Of a stretch of 64,000 nt of DNA, positions 10,399-22,035 are shown piece after piece. Made by a program: the position numbers and the translations under genes. The DNA comes from Elymus sibiricus (lineage: Eukaryota; Streptophyta; Magnoliopsida; Poales; Poaceae), in the NCBI GenBank assembly GCA_039707655.1, contig CM077674.1:235329904-235393903 (forward strand), in the 5' to 3' direction. The number at the start of each line of letters is the position of its first letter. Position 1 is the first letter of the stretch. The notes below the pieces were generated by a model that was not told the origin of the DNA, ran no database searches, and saw only the letters and a program-made list of their open reading frames with translations.

Positions 10399-11866
10399 AT
10401 TTTGTTCTCAGATCGATTAGTCATTTGATGAGTGACTTGGAAGCCTTTAGGCATTTGTTGTATGTTCAGTTATGCTCTGCTGGACAATGTACACGAATTA
10501 GAAGAAAAGACCCATGGCAAGCAAACCAGCACATATATCATGTTGATTCCATGGTATTTTTATAACTGCATTTGGGTGGACCTCTTAACTTATACTCCGA
10601 ATTGTTGGATTGCAATTACTTTTACTGTAAATCTGTGTTCTTTTCTTCAGCCATTCATTCACATATTAGATGACAAATCTGTAATATGCTCAACATATAC
10701 ATGCATGAATATGTATTCTGGAGAATATCCAGTAGTAAAGAGGGCTTAGCGGTTTAGTTTACATGATGCATTAATCCTTGGCTCTAGCTGCTGCCAATGG
10801 TGAAAATGGGGTTTCTTCAGATTTTAGCCATTGTCTAATCAAATTATTAGAACAACAGATTAATACATATTAGTTGGGCCATCATATCAAATTACTTACG
10901 ATATGTGCTCTTTTTTGTAGTTATTTGCTCCAGAAAACAACATATGCCAATGCAACATATTTTATACTGTCTATAACTACATCCGTGTTTCCAACAATAT
11001 ATGCCATATTCTCTATTACATGAGTCAGTACCCACTGCAGAGCACAGGGCTTGAACACGGGTGGCAAGCTATTCTCTATGCCATATTCTCTATTAATGTC
11101 TGACGCGTAGGCTAGGAATAGGCGGATCCGGAAATGGTTAATTAGTTTCGAATGTACAATTTTATCATACCATCACTATGTTTGTGTTGAACTCAATACA
11201 TTGGGAATCAGCAGTAAGCTACCAATTGCCTTTCATTAGTTTATTTTTCTTCTTTCCAATGGATGAAGTGTAGATTCTTTTCCTGTTCTCTTGATAGTCT
11301 GCCAGAGTGTGTTTTGACAATGCTTTAGACTATGTTTGGCAGGTCATTTTTTAAATCGTGGTTTTAAATACATAAGACGCGTTTGGCATCAAGTAATACA
11401 TCAGTTTCATAAACCAAAGTTTCTTCAATATCGTGATATTTTTGGAGTATTTGAAAAAGTTTGCTCTGCATCTCTTTTTTCTAAACCGAACTAACAAAAA
11501 CTTTGGTATTAGTAACTGAGGTATTCACTGACCAGGCACTGGACTACCGAAGTATTAAATTACTATGGTTTTGAAAAAATTATGTCGTATTTGTTTGGTT
11601 CTGGCAAGTATTATGGTTCTACCAATATATATGTCTTGAGCATTTCGCCAGTACTACTCTTCCATCATATGACAATGCGGAGCTGAAGTAGACGCCGACG
11701 AAGGGCGTTAGGGTGGCTACTTCACATCAATACTTCATGGTCCAGAAAAGCGATAATTCAACCCATGGCAACACATGATGAGGGTAACCTTATTTTTGAC
11801 GTTTGTCAGTCGGATATGAGCGGTGTGTAGTGTAGTGGCACTCAGAGCAGGTTTTGCGATTTTTTA
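10399..11866. other. AT-rich non-coding DNA upstream of the Helitron-like terminus
   Basis: No convincing ORF. Short plus-strand frames at 10356-10749 overlap the exon-like piece in other frames and look like shadows. A TATGTTTGGCAGG...GCGTTTGGCATC motif pair around 11333-11390 may belong to a further MITE, but I cannot place its ends. Confidence 0.35.
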
Positions 11867-11897
11867 GCCCGTTGCAACGCACGGGCATATGTACTAG
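11867..11897 (+). mobile_element. Helitron-type 3' terminus (hairpin plus CTAG)
   Basis: A GC-rich hairpin with a 6-bp stem, GCCCGT and ACGGGC (11867-11886), is followed after 7 bases by CTAG at 11894-11897 and then a T. Helitrons characteristically end in a short hairpin 5-12 bases before CTRR and insert between A and T, so the structure fits. The TTGCAACGCACGGGC phrase is also one I recall as very common at repeat ends in grasses. The matching 5' TC terminus was not found, so the extent is unknown. Confidence 0.55.
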
Positions 11898-12171
11898 TAA
11901 AAAAAAGAGGGGGAAACGTACAAACACATCAGCGAATAGACCAACGACCGAACGAACGAGTAACACTCTATTGAGCCCGTCGATACATGCGCGCCCTGCA
12001 TGAAACTTCACGCGAGACGGATGCTAGTCTCGCTATATGCGAGACATAACATTGGCAAACCCTATTTGGCGCTGCAACGGGCGCCTGCAGCACACAACCC
12101 CTGCCGGGATTTTGGGCCGGCCCAGTTGCTTTCCTTCTTTTTTTCTGTAAAAACTGGAAAAAAGGGTGTGC

Positions 12172-12245
12172 AGCGCAGGATTCGAACCTACAACCTAGAC
12201 CATAGGGCAGCAACGCAACAACCACTTGGGACAACCCACCACATA
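12172..12245 (-). other. tRNA-like sequence with a canonical B box inside the Mutator element
   Basis: On the minus strand, GGTTCGAATCC (about 12178-12188) is an exact pol III B-box / T-arm consensus, and flanking bases can pair as a 5-bp T-stem (GTAGG with CCTGC). Upstream CCCAAGTGGTTG resembles an A-box. The acceptor stem does not pair, so it is not an intact tRNA gene. It may be a tRNA-derived retroposon remnant or a tRNA-like module shared by this element family. Confidence 0.4.
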
Positions 12246-12354
12246 TGACAGGTTACTCGTTTTTCTCCTTCTATTATTTCTGTAGATTGCGACCGGTTTT
12301 CCTTTTTTTTTATCTTCTTCTCTGTTTCTTTTTTGTTTTCTTTTTCTTTTGCAA

Positions 12355-12800
12355 ATGCGTGAACTTTTCTCAATTTTTTCAAAAAAAATTTAAAATCGAT
12401 GAACTCTTTTTAAAATTTGTGAACTTTTTTAAGAATTGATGAACTTTTTTTCAAATTTGATGAACTTTTTTCAAATTCGATGAACTATTTTTTCAAATTT
12501 GATTAACTTTTTTCAAATTCGATGAACTTTTTTTGAAAATCGATTAACTTTTGGTTCAAATTCGATGAACGTTTTTCAAAACCGCTGAACTTTTTATCAA
12601 AATTGATGATCCTTTCTCAAATTCGATGAACGTTTTTCAAATTTGATTTTTTTTTCTTTTCAAAATAGGTGAACATTTTTCAAATTTGATGAACTTTTTT
12701 TCCAAAATCGATGAACTTTTTTTTTGAAAATCAATGAACTTTTTTCAGGTTTGTGAACTTTTTCTTCCAAAATGAAAAACTTTTTTCAAAATCACAATCT
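12355..12800. repeat. degenerate tandem repeat of about 20 bp (GATGAACTTTTTTCAAATT)
   Basis: About twenty diverged copies of a unit with the core GATGAACTTTTTTCAAATTT, with variable T-run length, fill the centre of the Mutator element. Its T-rich character explains the Phe-rich ORF called here. Confidence 0.85.
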
Positions 12801-13060
12801 TGTTTCCAAATAATTCGAAAATTTTAAGTGGTACAATAGATGAATGGTTGTGTACAATAAAATAGCGCTGCGGCCTTGTTATTAATCACAAACAGCAAGT
12901 AGCTCTTGTGGCTGGTGGCACCTGTAATTTAACACGATGTGGTGAGCTTTTTGCGTTCGCTGGTCTGCACGTTTTGTGGGCCGGCCCAGCGCGGGGCGCT
13001 GCAGGCGCCAGGAGCGCGAACGGGCGCCTGCAGCGCCGTATAGGAGCTCCCCATAACATT

Positions 13061-14199
13061 CGCGCTGATTCTCAAAATTCTGGAATCACCGGCCGAAAGA
13101 ACTGGGCCGAATGAACTCCTTGGTTAAGGGCCTGGTGTGCGTTTTCCCAGCCCAAATTGCCTAATCCCCTCCGATCCACGGGGCTAAAGAAATTCGAGTC
13201 CACGGAACCGACACAAAAGCCTATCGCGAGGCGACGGAGCGGCGGCGCAAGAAATCGAGCGGAGCCGCGGTGCCGCCGGCGACGCCTCCGACCACAACTG
13301 GCGCCTCTCTCCGGTAAGCTCCACATCCCTCTTCCTCTTCCTCTGACGATGGATCCCTGAACTTCTTCGCCCCTTTCCTCCGCCCCGACGCCGGCGGCGC
13401 CCTCCATCTCTCACCTCCTCGTCCCCCCTACGGCAGAAGCCTCGCCGCCGCGCGCGCACTTCACCTCGCTGCCGCCATCGAATCAAACCACAGCTTCCGG
13501 GCACCGAACACCACGCACTCCGGCCGCGCCCTGTTCTCCTTCTTGATCTCTTCCTCCGCTCCTCCGGCGAACTCATGTGGAGAAGCAGCTACCACTTCTT
13601 CTGCCGTCATCACCTGCGTGGCTTCGTTAACCTCGTCGTTAGAACTCTGGAATTTGTCCTCTCCATCGTCACACCCTATCCGTCGTTCCGTGCTGGTACC
13701 TCTTCTTGTCGCGAGTCCTGACCTACCCCCAATCCGACCCAATGCGACTCTAAGCTGCCGCCGTGCCCTCCCTTGGCGTCACCGCCGGCGCCTCCCCCTT
13801 CCCCTCCACCTCCGCCTCCCACGCGCGTCCCCGTTCTACCTCGTCGCGTCCTTGCTGTCTCAAACCTGTCCGCAATTTTTGCCGTTGGTTCCGAGGTATG
13901 ACCACTTTGTCACCAGTGAATTAAAAATCACTGACCTTCAGACAATTTTGGCTGTGAGATGTACAGCATGCACATCATCCTGATCCGCCCCTGACTGCCA
14001 CCATACTATGAGATTTAGTCATGCGTCCACCACTGGGTTTATCCATGTTAAGAGTTGGAATAATGGGCACATTTTGATTACATACTCACTGTTATCCTCC
14101 ACTGTTTTCTCGTAACCCCTCATAGCCCAATGAGATTGGTTTTGTCCATTAGTTGCGACTGCTCTTGGTTAGGCTAATCGGAAATTTTCATAGTTGCAG
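13061..14199 (+). promoter_or_regulatory. TIC20 promoter, 5' UTR and first intron region
   Basis: GC-rich from about 13200 to 13880, consistent with a monocot promoter/5' UTR. A good donor, CCG|GTAAGCTCC, lies at 13313/13314, and a second possible donor (GAG|GTATGACC) at 13895/13896. The acceptor of the next exon is TTGCAG ending at 14199. No TATA box stands out. Transcript start and exact 5' exon are unknown; ORFs on either strand here are GC-driven shadows. The Mutator element ends at 13051, so it lies directly upstream of this promoter. Confidence 0.5.
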
Positions 14200-14225
14200 A
14201 TTTTGTCCAAGATCCTGCTTTGCAC

Positions 14226-16072
14226 ATGATGCTGCCTTGTCAAGGAATTGCTACTGCGACTGCAAATTCTCAGCTATTTGGATTCCCTGCCGCAAACCGC
14301 TATGGATATCCTGCAAGATCATCGGTTTCTTCTAAACAAGCGTTTCTTAAACTGCGGGCACCGGCACTTCGTTGTGACAAGAAAACACCCCCTTTGAGAG
14401 GTATTGATTTTCTTGCTTGTGAACATTTTACTCAGGCACAACGCTGTGACTGTACTCTGAGTTCCTGAGCGCTCGTGAAGGAGTTTTTATTTCTACAACA
14501 TAAACCAGTGTTACATAATCTTATATATTTGTCAGCTGAATAAATATCTGGATATAGTTGGATGTAATCATATTGTGTTTAACTGCTTAATTATACCATT
14601 CACTTGGTGGGCCAAGATTTTCTAGGCTTTAATGAGTAAAATAGGCTTTTAATAATGCACAATATCATTGGAGAGTGATTCCTTGTCATGATTTTTATGA
14701 AAGCTCTTGAACACTTGTTTCTCAAATGATTAAATGGAAGTACGAAGTTATATTATGGAAGCTTAAGTTAATTTAAAGTTCATAACTTCATATGGCTTTG
14801 CTGGTAGAATAAGGACTGTAATGCGCAAGCTCACTGATAGATGCTATCAATAGAGTATATCAGGGATATACCATATCTTTACTTGTTATATTATTTCCAA
14901 TGTGCTTGATGGCCCCCTGTTACCGTTCCGCTAAATATGAGGGAGGATGAAGATTTGGGGGCACTGATCTGTTACTGCAAAACCTTACTACAGTTGTGCT
15001 TGTACATTTTCACAATGTTGTAGGATTGGCATTACACCCTATTGTTAGTGATACTGTGATACATGAAAAAAAATTAAACTTGAAAGCAAGAGTAGTTTCT
15101 AGTACAGTGCAGTTAAATTCTACATGCTTCATCCATTGACAGTATCTGGCCTGTACATCATGTCATGTCTATTGTCTTTATAATATGAAGTTACAACAAA
15201 ATATTTTCATATTAATTTGTAATGGTATCTTGAAATTTAATTTGCATTACAAGTATACAGATGTATAGTTTATCGTGAATACAACTTCCAATTTTATATT
15301 GGCTCTTTCCTGAACATTGAATACTATGTGCTAACGTTACTTATGAATATTTGGGAATCTGAATTATATTTATCCATAATTGATATTATGCCGACCTTGC
15401 CTTACAAGATATTTCTTACTTTCAGCTTGTTTTGATTTTTCCGCTCGTGCCGTATCTTCATCCCTCGCAAAGTATGGTTCTGTAACGGGCAACAATCCCT
15501 TCAAGCCATTGCCATCAATCCGCAGCTCGCACCCAAGATCTCAAGTTAGTTGTCAGGCATCTTTAGCGTCATTCAGCTACCCTGAGCTGTCTTCTAAACC
15601 TAAATGGTGGTGGAGGACCCTGGCATGTGTACCTTATCTTCTGCCACTGCACAACATGTGGTCGCACGCAGATGCTGTGTACCAGCTTCATCCATACTTG
15701 CAACAGTTTGGGCTGTTTTATGCCTTCATTGATACAATGGCGTTAGTCCCTGGATGGCTTTTCCTGATGATCTTCATGACTGTCTACTTCTTTGTGGTGA
15801 GACGGAAGTGGTCTCCACACTTTCTGCGGTATCACATCATATTGGCCATTCTTCTTGACACGGGCTCTCAGGCTGTGGCCACCATGTGCAACTGGAATCC
15901 AAGCATCGTCTTTCAGGGCAAACCAATGGCATATTTCTGGATGACGCTCGCCTTCATTCAGATCTTCACAGTTGTCGAGTGTATGAGGTGTGCGCTTGCA
16001 GGAATGTATCCTAATGTTCCGTTCATATCCCACACGGCGTTCATTCATTCTGATCTGAACCTGTTCAGGTAA
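14226..16072 (+). CDS. TIC20: TIC20, chloroplast inner-envelope protein translocon subunit
   Basis: Two coding exons are visible: 14226-14400 (within an exon starting at 14200) and 15426-16072, joined in phase 1 at a GT (14401) and AG (15424-15425). The product is 273 aa, almost the length of Arabidopsis Tic20-I. The first 90 or so residues are Ser/Arg/Ala-rich without acidic residues, as expected for a chloroplast transit peptide. The mature part begins with KPKWWWRTLACVPYLLPLH and contains four hydrophobic segments, including FIDTMALVPGWLFLMIFMTV and MAYFWMTLAFIQIFTVVE, ending in CALAGMYPNVPFI. These blocks match the Tic20-I/IV type. The family forms the core channel of the TIC complex that imports nucleus-encoded preproteins across the inner envelope. 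The gene faces a URGT transporter tail to tail. ATG 14226 is chosen because ATG 14229 follows it directly; an additional upstream coding exon cannot be excluded. Confidence 0.9.
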
Positions 16073-17149
16073 TTGGCTAGTGCAGATGTGCATCTGAAAA
16101 TGTAAGAGGGGTTAAGGAACTGTGTGTGAGATAGAGAACTAGCTGAGGCAAAAATGGTTTGGAAGTGTATTTTGGGACATAAGAAGGGGATGCAAGTATA
16201 TGCAATCATCACAGGTAATTGTAGTAGCTTCTCAGCACTCTGCAGTGTTGGCAGTGTTATACTGCATGGTTTTATGAAGTTCCAGGGGACACCTGACTTT
16301 AAATTTTTTGTGTGGCTTAGTTTGTAAACGGCAACCAACTTGAAAGGATGTTTAATTTGACTAGTGTGCTTATGTTGGAGCTCCTAAGTCTATTCTGCCT
16401 CTTATTGTGTTTCATTTAACTCTGGCAATCTTAGTATTTCAAGAATGACATGTTAAGCCGTTTACCATGGCATAATTGCTTGTGAATACCTTTGGTAAAT
16501 GACCAGCGTGCACTTGCTGGAGGAAAGTGTAATCAGTACAGGTGAAGGTGTACTTGCAGGTTGCTTATTCTACGGCTGCTTAAATGCAGGCTAGAATCTG
16601 CCGCAGCTGATATAAGTTTTTGCAGGACACAGGGCTCAGATATGTTGATGTAGTTGTTTTGAAGTTGAAACAGAGATGAGTTGGTGTATTAATCTGGACC
16701 GTACATCAGATTAAAGTTGAATAGATTCAGATATCCCATGGTTGACGCCTCACGTTTTCTCGTATGTTAGAAACGTCACGACATAAGAATAAAAGTTTGC
16801 TAGCCAAACAAGATTTTCATAATCCACCACACATGAAGCCTAAGGCACCTCTCCATGTAGTGTACTGTAAAAACTATATTTGGATAGCTTATACCATTGT
16901 GGAGATCTACAGAGTTACAAAATAAAATGTTGTATGATTAGATTATCTTACCACTATATTTGGCTGTGACATTCGCCAGAAAAGTAAAGTCAATTTCATT
17001 TCGCTCAGGTACTCTCCTTTAGCTATGGCTACAAAACGGAAACATCTAAAAAGTGTACGAATGAAGAGAATAAATTGGATTGCGGCAACTTGATGCTCAA
17101 TAGCACCACTGCTATTAGCTCAACAACCCTGTACTTCTAATCTCAGTCC
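16073..17149. other. 3' UTRs and intergenic spacer between TIC20 and URGT
   Basis: AT-rich and non-coding; it carries the 3' ends of two convergent transcripts. No transposon ends are recognised, which makes this the least invaded intergenic stretch of the window. Confidence 0.6.
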
Positions 17150-19178
17150 TCAGACTTTCTGATCAAGCTCAGACTGCAATGACAGTATGCCATGCTTCTG
17201 TGTTTTCTCGCTGATTGGTATATAAACCTGCCGCTCTTTGCCTCCTGGTTTGGACGACGCAATCCCGTACCAAACCATGCCAATAACAGCTATGGTCATG
17301 CCGAGTGCAACATGGAAATTAAGGCCCTCTTTTCCGAAGAAGAAAAAACCCAGGGTCAACACAAGAATAGTCTTCATGTGGCCTAGAACTTGAAACGAGA
17401 CAGCTGTGAATCGTCCGATGCATATGAACTGGCTTAGATTGGTACCAACAGCAATTATGCACGACAATACAATGAAGAACTGAAAAAAGAGCGAAAAAGG
17501 AAACATTAGTCCCCAGTTTACTCTGGTAAAAGTATTTTAGGTCACACAACTATCAACCAAGAGAACGGTTACAAACCAAACCATGTTTCCCATGCTCATA
17601 TCATAGAATTTCAAGTAACTGGAGTACTTTATATATATCACAAGAAGCATATATATGAAACGTTACTCTGCCATTGACAGTAGAACTTCACTAGCTATGC
17701 TAAATCAGGCATACTTGACCTATATGCTTCTATATTATTTGAAGCAGCTCCTGTATTGTAATGTGACATATTTTAGCATTTCAAACGGCATCACATGTTA
17801 GCTTATGAAATACTACTATTTAGAGGGTTGATCTGTATGATCTGTTTCTGTAAGATCTGTTTACTTCACAATAATCAAGAGGAAACAAATATACACAAAG
17901 ATGACTACTGAGAGTGACATTTTCTGTACTGAACACTAGATTATACTTGGGATAATACAAAACTGAAAATCATACAGATTGCAGTTACCCTCATATCAAA
18001 CATCACTTCTCAGTAGTAATATATTCATAGTGACAGACATGTTATCCTGATCCCCCGATGATCATTAAAAGCCTACAGATATAAATTATAATGCTACAAG
18101 AACTGGCGAGGACTAGATAAGTTTCTGATGCAACAAATTTATAAAGAAACAAGAAACAAACTGATTCAGAATAAAGAATCACGTACCGTAACTACCATGG
18201 TATAATCAAAAGTATCAACTCTTTTGTCAGTCAACCATAAGTCCACAAAAGGACCAAATATTAACAACGACGCTGCCTGAGCAGGAGCAGTATGACCCAA
18301 GAGGTTGAATGAGCCAAGCGAGTACTTCCGTTGAAGATGATGAACATACTGCAGGAAAAAAAGAAGGGTAGATACATCACATATCCCATTAGGACAAGGC
18401 CTGCTAGGAATGTGCACAAAAAAGGTACAAATTCAAGCACCCAGGATACTCACATGCTGTTGCAGTGCAGTGCTCCAGACTGCTATTATTGCAGCTATCA
18501 ACCCTTGAGAGTTCACACTAACATCAGTTACAGTACACACAGCAACACCAACTAGGACAAGCATTATACTGAGCTTTGTATCTCTTGAGTAACGAACTTT
18601 GTCAAAGAGGATTTCTAGAAAACACAAAACTGGAATGATACACAACTTGGCAATCTGAAACAGCAGAAAGTGCAATTTAGTATATGCATTACATTCTAAC
18701 ATTGAATAGAATTTAGTTATTCTCTTCACCTGATAGAATCCAACAGAGTTCCACATCAAGCTAACATTCATCCCAACAATTGATAAGTTTGCAAAGAAGA
18801 CAAATTTTACTAGTTCTGGCAATGGTAAGTAGGATGGCTGAATATATCCCAACCATTTCATTACTGATGTCATCAAGGTCGTGGTTACGAAATGCAGCCC
18901 AGTTAACGTTGTAGCTGTACAAGCAAACCATGGCACACAACATTAGTAGAAGAAATCTGATACATTTGCTGCATAACCACAGTTAGTTATAGATCAGTGA
19001 TAACACACGTGAAGAAAGTTGAACGTCTGAGCACTGTCTCACCAAAACTAAAACCATGTGTAGCCATTAAGGCCTTGTTGACCATGATTATACCAACAGA
19101 TGTCACAACATTGAACATCCATGCTCCAGCATCTAATGCTGCTTTTCTCTCTGCCTTGCTTCCAGGTGCCACACCCAT
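17150..19178 (-). CDS. URGT: nucleotide-sugar transporter, UDP-rhamnose/UDP-galactose transporter (URGT / NST-KT) type
   Basis: Five coding exons on the minus strand can be placed with GT-AG borders: 19178-19043, 18914-18730, 18654-18454, 18348-18187 and 17479-17150. They total 1014 nt and encode 337 aa, the usual length for this family. Exon joins are phase 1 for the first intron and phase 0 for the others. Blocks that identify the KT/URGT subfamily are [83 protein letters not shown] and [11 protein letters not shown]. About ten hydrophobic segments fit the drug/metabolite transporter fold. Such proteins sit in the Golgi membrane and exchange cytosolic UDP-sugars for UMP to feed pectin and other cell-wall glycan synthesis. 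Substrate preference cannot be read from sequence. ATG 19178 opens the frame with the expected short polar N-terminus ([20 protein letters not shown]). Confidence 0.9.
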
Positions 19179-20290
19179 ACTTTCTTCTCATGTAGGGTGT
19201 AATCCAACTTTCTAAGTAGCGGAGAGTGCACCTTCAGTAGCAATTGCAATCAAGACATTAGTTTGATAACTACATGAGTATAAATAAAACTCAGCATCCC
19301 ACAAAAATCTTAAGGTCCCAATTTTTGTTTTCGAAGATTTGTTAATATTAGTATAGAGCAGCTCCCTAATGTGGTGTATGTGAAATGGAGTTCAAGAATG
19401 GATGCATGAACTCTGATGTTAAGACCACAAGTGAGGCCTGGAAAAGATACAAATGCACACTAAACAAGTAAGACACATGGCATCAGTACAAAGTAACTAG
19501 CACCAGCAATTCATTGGAGAGTCCATATCATATTGTAGCTGGATCTGCGACTTTGTAGCTTTATAAATTTAAAGCCTTCGAACAGAGCTAAAATAAGTGA
19601 ACTGCACAAGTGGTGTATAATACGACAAAAGAAAACCAGGAGGTTAATCCACTACATGTAGCAACATATGGATTATTGCTCCCAACAGGCCAATTCAAGA
19701 CGATAGATGACTCAATACAAAATTATACTTTTTCGGCAGCAGAGCTGATCAAATTCATGCAATTTGTCTAAAACCTACTGATTTCTAAAAACATGAAGTT
19801 GGTTATAAATGATTAAACTTCCTCACATAAATGACATTTAAGTTTAACAGGTCGATGGTGCATTACGCAACGAACACAGGGAATCAGGACCTAACACAGG
19901 GCATGGGGGTTCAGTTGAACCCCCGATTTCTCTTGGAGGATGAACTGCAATTAGTACTCTACTATGCAGAAAACACATCTGCACCGAATGGTGGATCGGA
20001 GTGCCCATTCCAGAAAGAAAGTTAGGGTTCGTCACCTACAAAAGAAATCAATCCATTTCCGGGTAGATTTCCGCTCCACGCCTGTCCAGTGGAGGAGAGG
20101 TGGAGAACGGCGGCTTTGATACCAGAATTCCTTCGAGGTGGCGCGCTACGGTGGAAGGAGGCCGGTGTTCGGGGGAGAGGGTTCGGCGACGGTGGCCTGG
20201 GTAGAGGATTTGACGACGGTAGCCCGGGGGAGAGGAAAAGGAAGGAAGGAAATGAAGTCAGGAGTGAGGAGTGAGGGCCTGAGCGAAGTA
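19179..20290 (-). promoter_or_regulatory. URGT 5' UTR, probable UTR intron and first non-coding exon
   Basis: A GC-rich block at about 20040-20280 reads on the minus strand like a monocot 5' UTR (CT- and CCG-rich, no long ORF) and ends near a GTAGGTGACG donor-like site (about 20040). Acceptor-like AG sites (CTGAAG or TAGAAAG) lie at about 19212-19235, close to the start codon. An 800-bp 5' UTR intron is therefore likely. Upstream of 20290 the sequence turns into LINE debris, so the promoter is probably short. Confidence 0.45.
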
Positions 20291-20404
20291 TTTTCCGCTT
20301 TTTAGGAATGTGGATGTAAAAGGAGAAACTTATAGGGCCATTTTTATAAGTTTATCACTACAGAGTTAGAGTTTTTTCTTTTCTTTTTGTTGAGAAAAGG
20401 AGAT

Positions 20405-21240
20405 TTAAATTTGATCTGCAATGCATAAGTTTACAATCTCCTCAGTGACAGACCTTAACCACACCGTCGTTTTAGGGTTAGTGTGTCCCATTGTCACCAA
20501 CTCATGGTTAACTACATTATGATCACGCCTGATAGATGTGATTTCAATCGTTCTACCCCCAGCTAGCATGCTCCTCACCTCCTGAGCTAGGATAGCCACG
20601 TGAACCTGTTTACTTATGTCTGCCTAATCATATTTGCGGCAATAGACCCATCAGTTTTCATAATGTAAGGTAGAGTGCTTCCCTCCAGCGTTAATGTGAG
20701 GCCCTCCTTGCATGCTTTCATTTTCGCTTCCAAGGCACTCGTATAGGTGAACAAATGGCGGCAAGACGAGAACATGATATTTACCGTGATGTCCCTAAGA
20801 ATCATGCTTGCACCACCGTTACCTTCAGAATCGGAGTATGCGTCGTCCACATTTAGTTTCAGCTAGCCCGTAGGCGATGACTTCCATCGTTCCGGAGGGC
20901 GACCTTTGGGGTGCGATCTTCCGTGAGCTCGTGCGTGAACCACGGCCATACGAAATCACCATCTTCCTCTTGCAATATCAACCATCTGGTGTTGTTTGAT
21001 GCAAAGCAACGAGTTGATGTAGCTCCCTAGAAATCGACGTGACGCCTCGATGGGGGTGCAGGCTTGAGATGAACCACGTCATTCTTGACGTACCATGACC
21101 ACCACAACGTCAATGGGCAGGGGAGCCACTTGTGTTCAATGCATGTGTCGAGGAGGTGTAGTAGCCATTCGTGCTTGGTGTTGACGACGTTCTTCGGATG
21201 CGGCTTCGTCCAGTCATGCGCCATCCCAAAGGCCCACTAC
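20405..21240 (-). pseudogene. LINE-derived RNase H (RVT_3-like) fragment, decayed
   Basis: Minus-strand pieces read KLNVDDAYSDSEGNGGASMI, then a serine- and cysteine-containing CRHLF and LEAKMKACKEGLTL block, then ITSIRRDHNVVNHELV. These are the strands and the DxNxxxH-like end of the RNase H domain found at the C-terminus of plant LINE ORF2 proteins. Just upstream, HPKNVVNTKHEWLLHLLD and CPLTLWWSWYVKNDVVH resemble the linker that follows the zinc-knuckle region. Several frameshifts and stops separate the pieces. The remainder of this LINE is not present next to it. Confidence 0.6.
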
Positions 21241-22035
21241 CAATGGGTACCTACATAAGAAATGGAAGGAGTTCTCTCGTTCCATCCCGCGGACATGACA
21301 AATGTTAAGAGACCTCGAGATATTGTTAAACTTTGTTGTCCGTAGTAGCAAGGGACTTAGTTGCTAGCCTCCCAGAGAACATGCGTACCTTGGGAGGGGG
21401 GAAGGGCAACCCCACAGTGCCTTCCAGACGGCACGACGGTTGTCTAATGCCTTACTCATGACGCACATAGAGGTGCGGAAATGCTCCTAGAGGGCGAGTT
21501 GATATGTCAAACGGGAGGTGAATACTCCATTCAGCCCACACGCCACGACATCCTCGTACCTAGGGTTAGCTAGGTCGAGGGGGGTTTCACTCCATCATCT
21601 CAATCATTTTCAGGACCCCCCCCCCCCCCCCCCCTCTAATGGGCTTGCATGTACGTAAAAAGATTAAAAAAAATATGACATCATCAAAGTTCCTCCCATA
21701 TTTCAAAAAAAATCAAAAAAATATCTATATATATTATATTTTTAAAGGACTTGTATTACTATATATTCGATATTACAATCATGTTTACATAAAGGAACAA
21801 CGTCGTCTAGTCCAGACACAAGCCAAATTGCAGTCTGGCGCTGGAATCTACCAAAGTTTGCCATATAATGACTAGTAGTATTTCGATAACATCATATGTG
21901 AGTAATACAAGTTCTTTAGCCCTTCACATGATATTTGATCTCGTGGACCAGAAATGCATAACAATGATCGATTGCGCTCCACACTTCTTCTCATGTTATC
22001 AGCTTCTAGGAAATGAGATTCAGTGTAAATGCCAA
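21241..22035. other. low-complexity and LINE debris, including a 20-base poly(C) tract
   Basis: No gene seen. A run of 20 C residues sits at 21616-21635, followed by A-rich sequence up to about 21720. Confidence 0.5.

Larger units (their letters stand above)
12045..13060. mobile_element. non-autonomous Mutator-like element with 9-bp target duplication
   Basis: The element proper runs 12054-13051 (998 bp). It is bounded by perfect 9-bp direct repeats CATAACATT at 12045-12053 and 13052-13060. Its ends begin with GG and form an imperfect terminal inverted repeat (17 of the first 23 positions match, including CCTAT and GGCGCTGCA); a GGGCCGGCCCA word also occurs near both ends. TSDs of 9 bp are diagnostic for the Mutator superfamily. 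No transposase is encoded. The interior holds a tRNA-like B-box sequence and a long degenerate T-rich repeat. This is one of the best-supported boundaries in the window. Confidence 0.85.

Noticed and set aside
12172..12245. An intact tRNA gene
   Set aside because: The T-arm is good but no acceptor stem or anticodon arm can be formed.
13072..13742. Minus-strand ORFs upstream of TIC20
   Set aside because: Arg/Gly-rich frames in a GC-rich 5' region; they conflict with the TIC20 promoter and have no recognisable domain.
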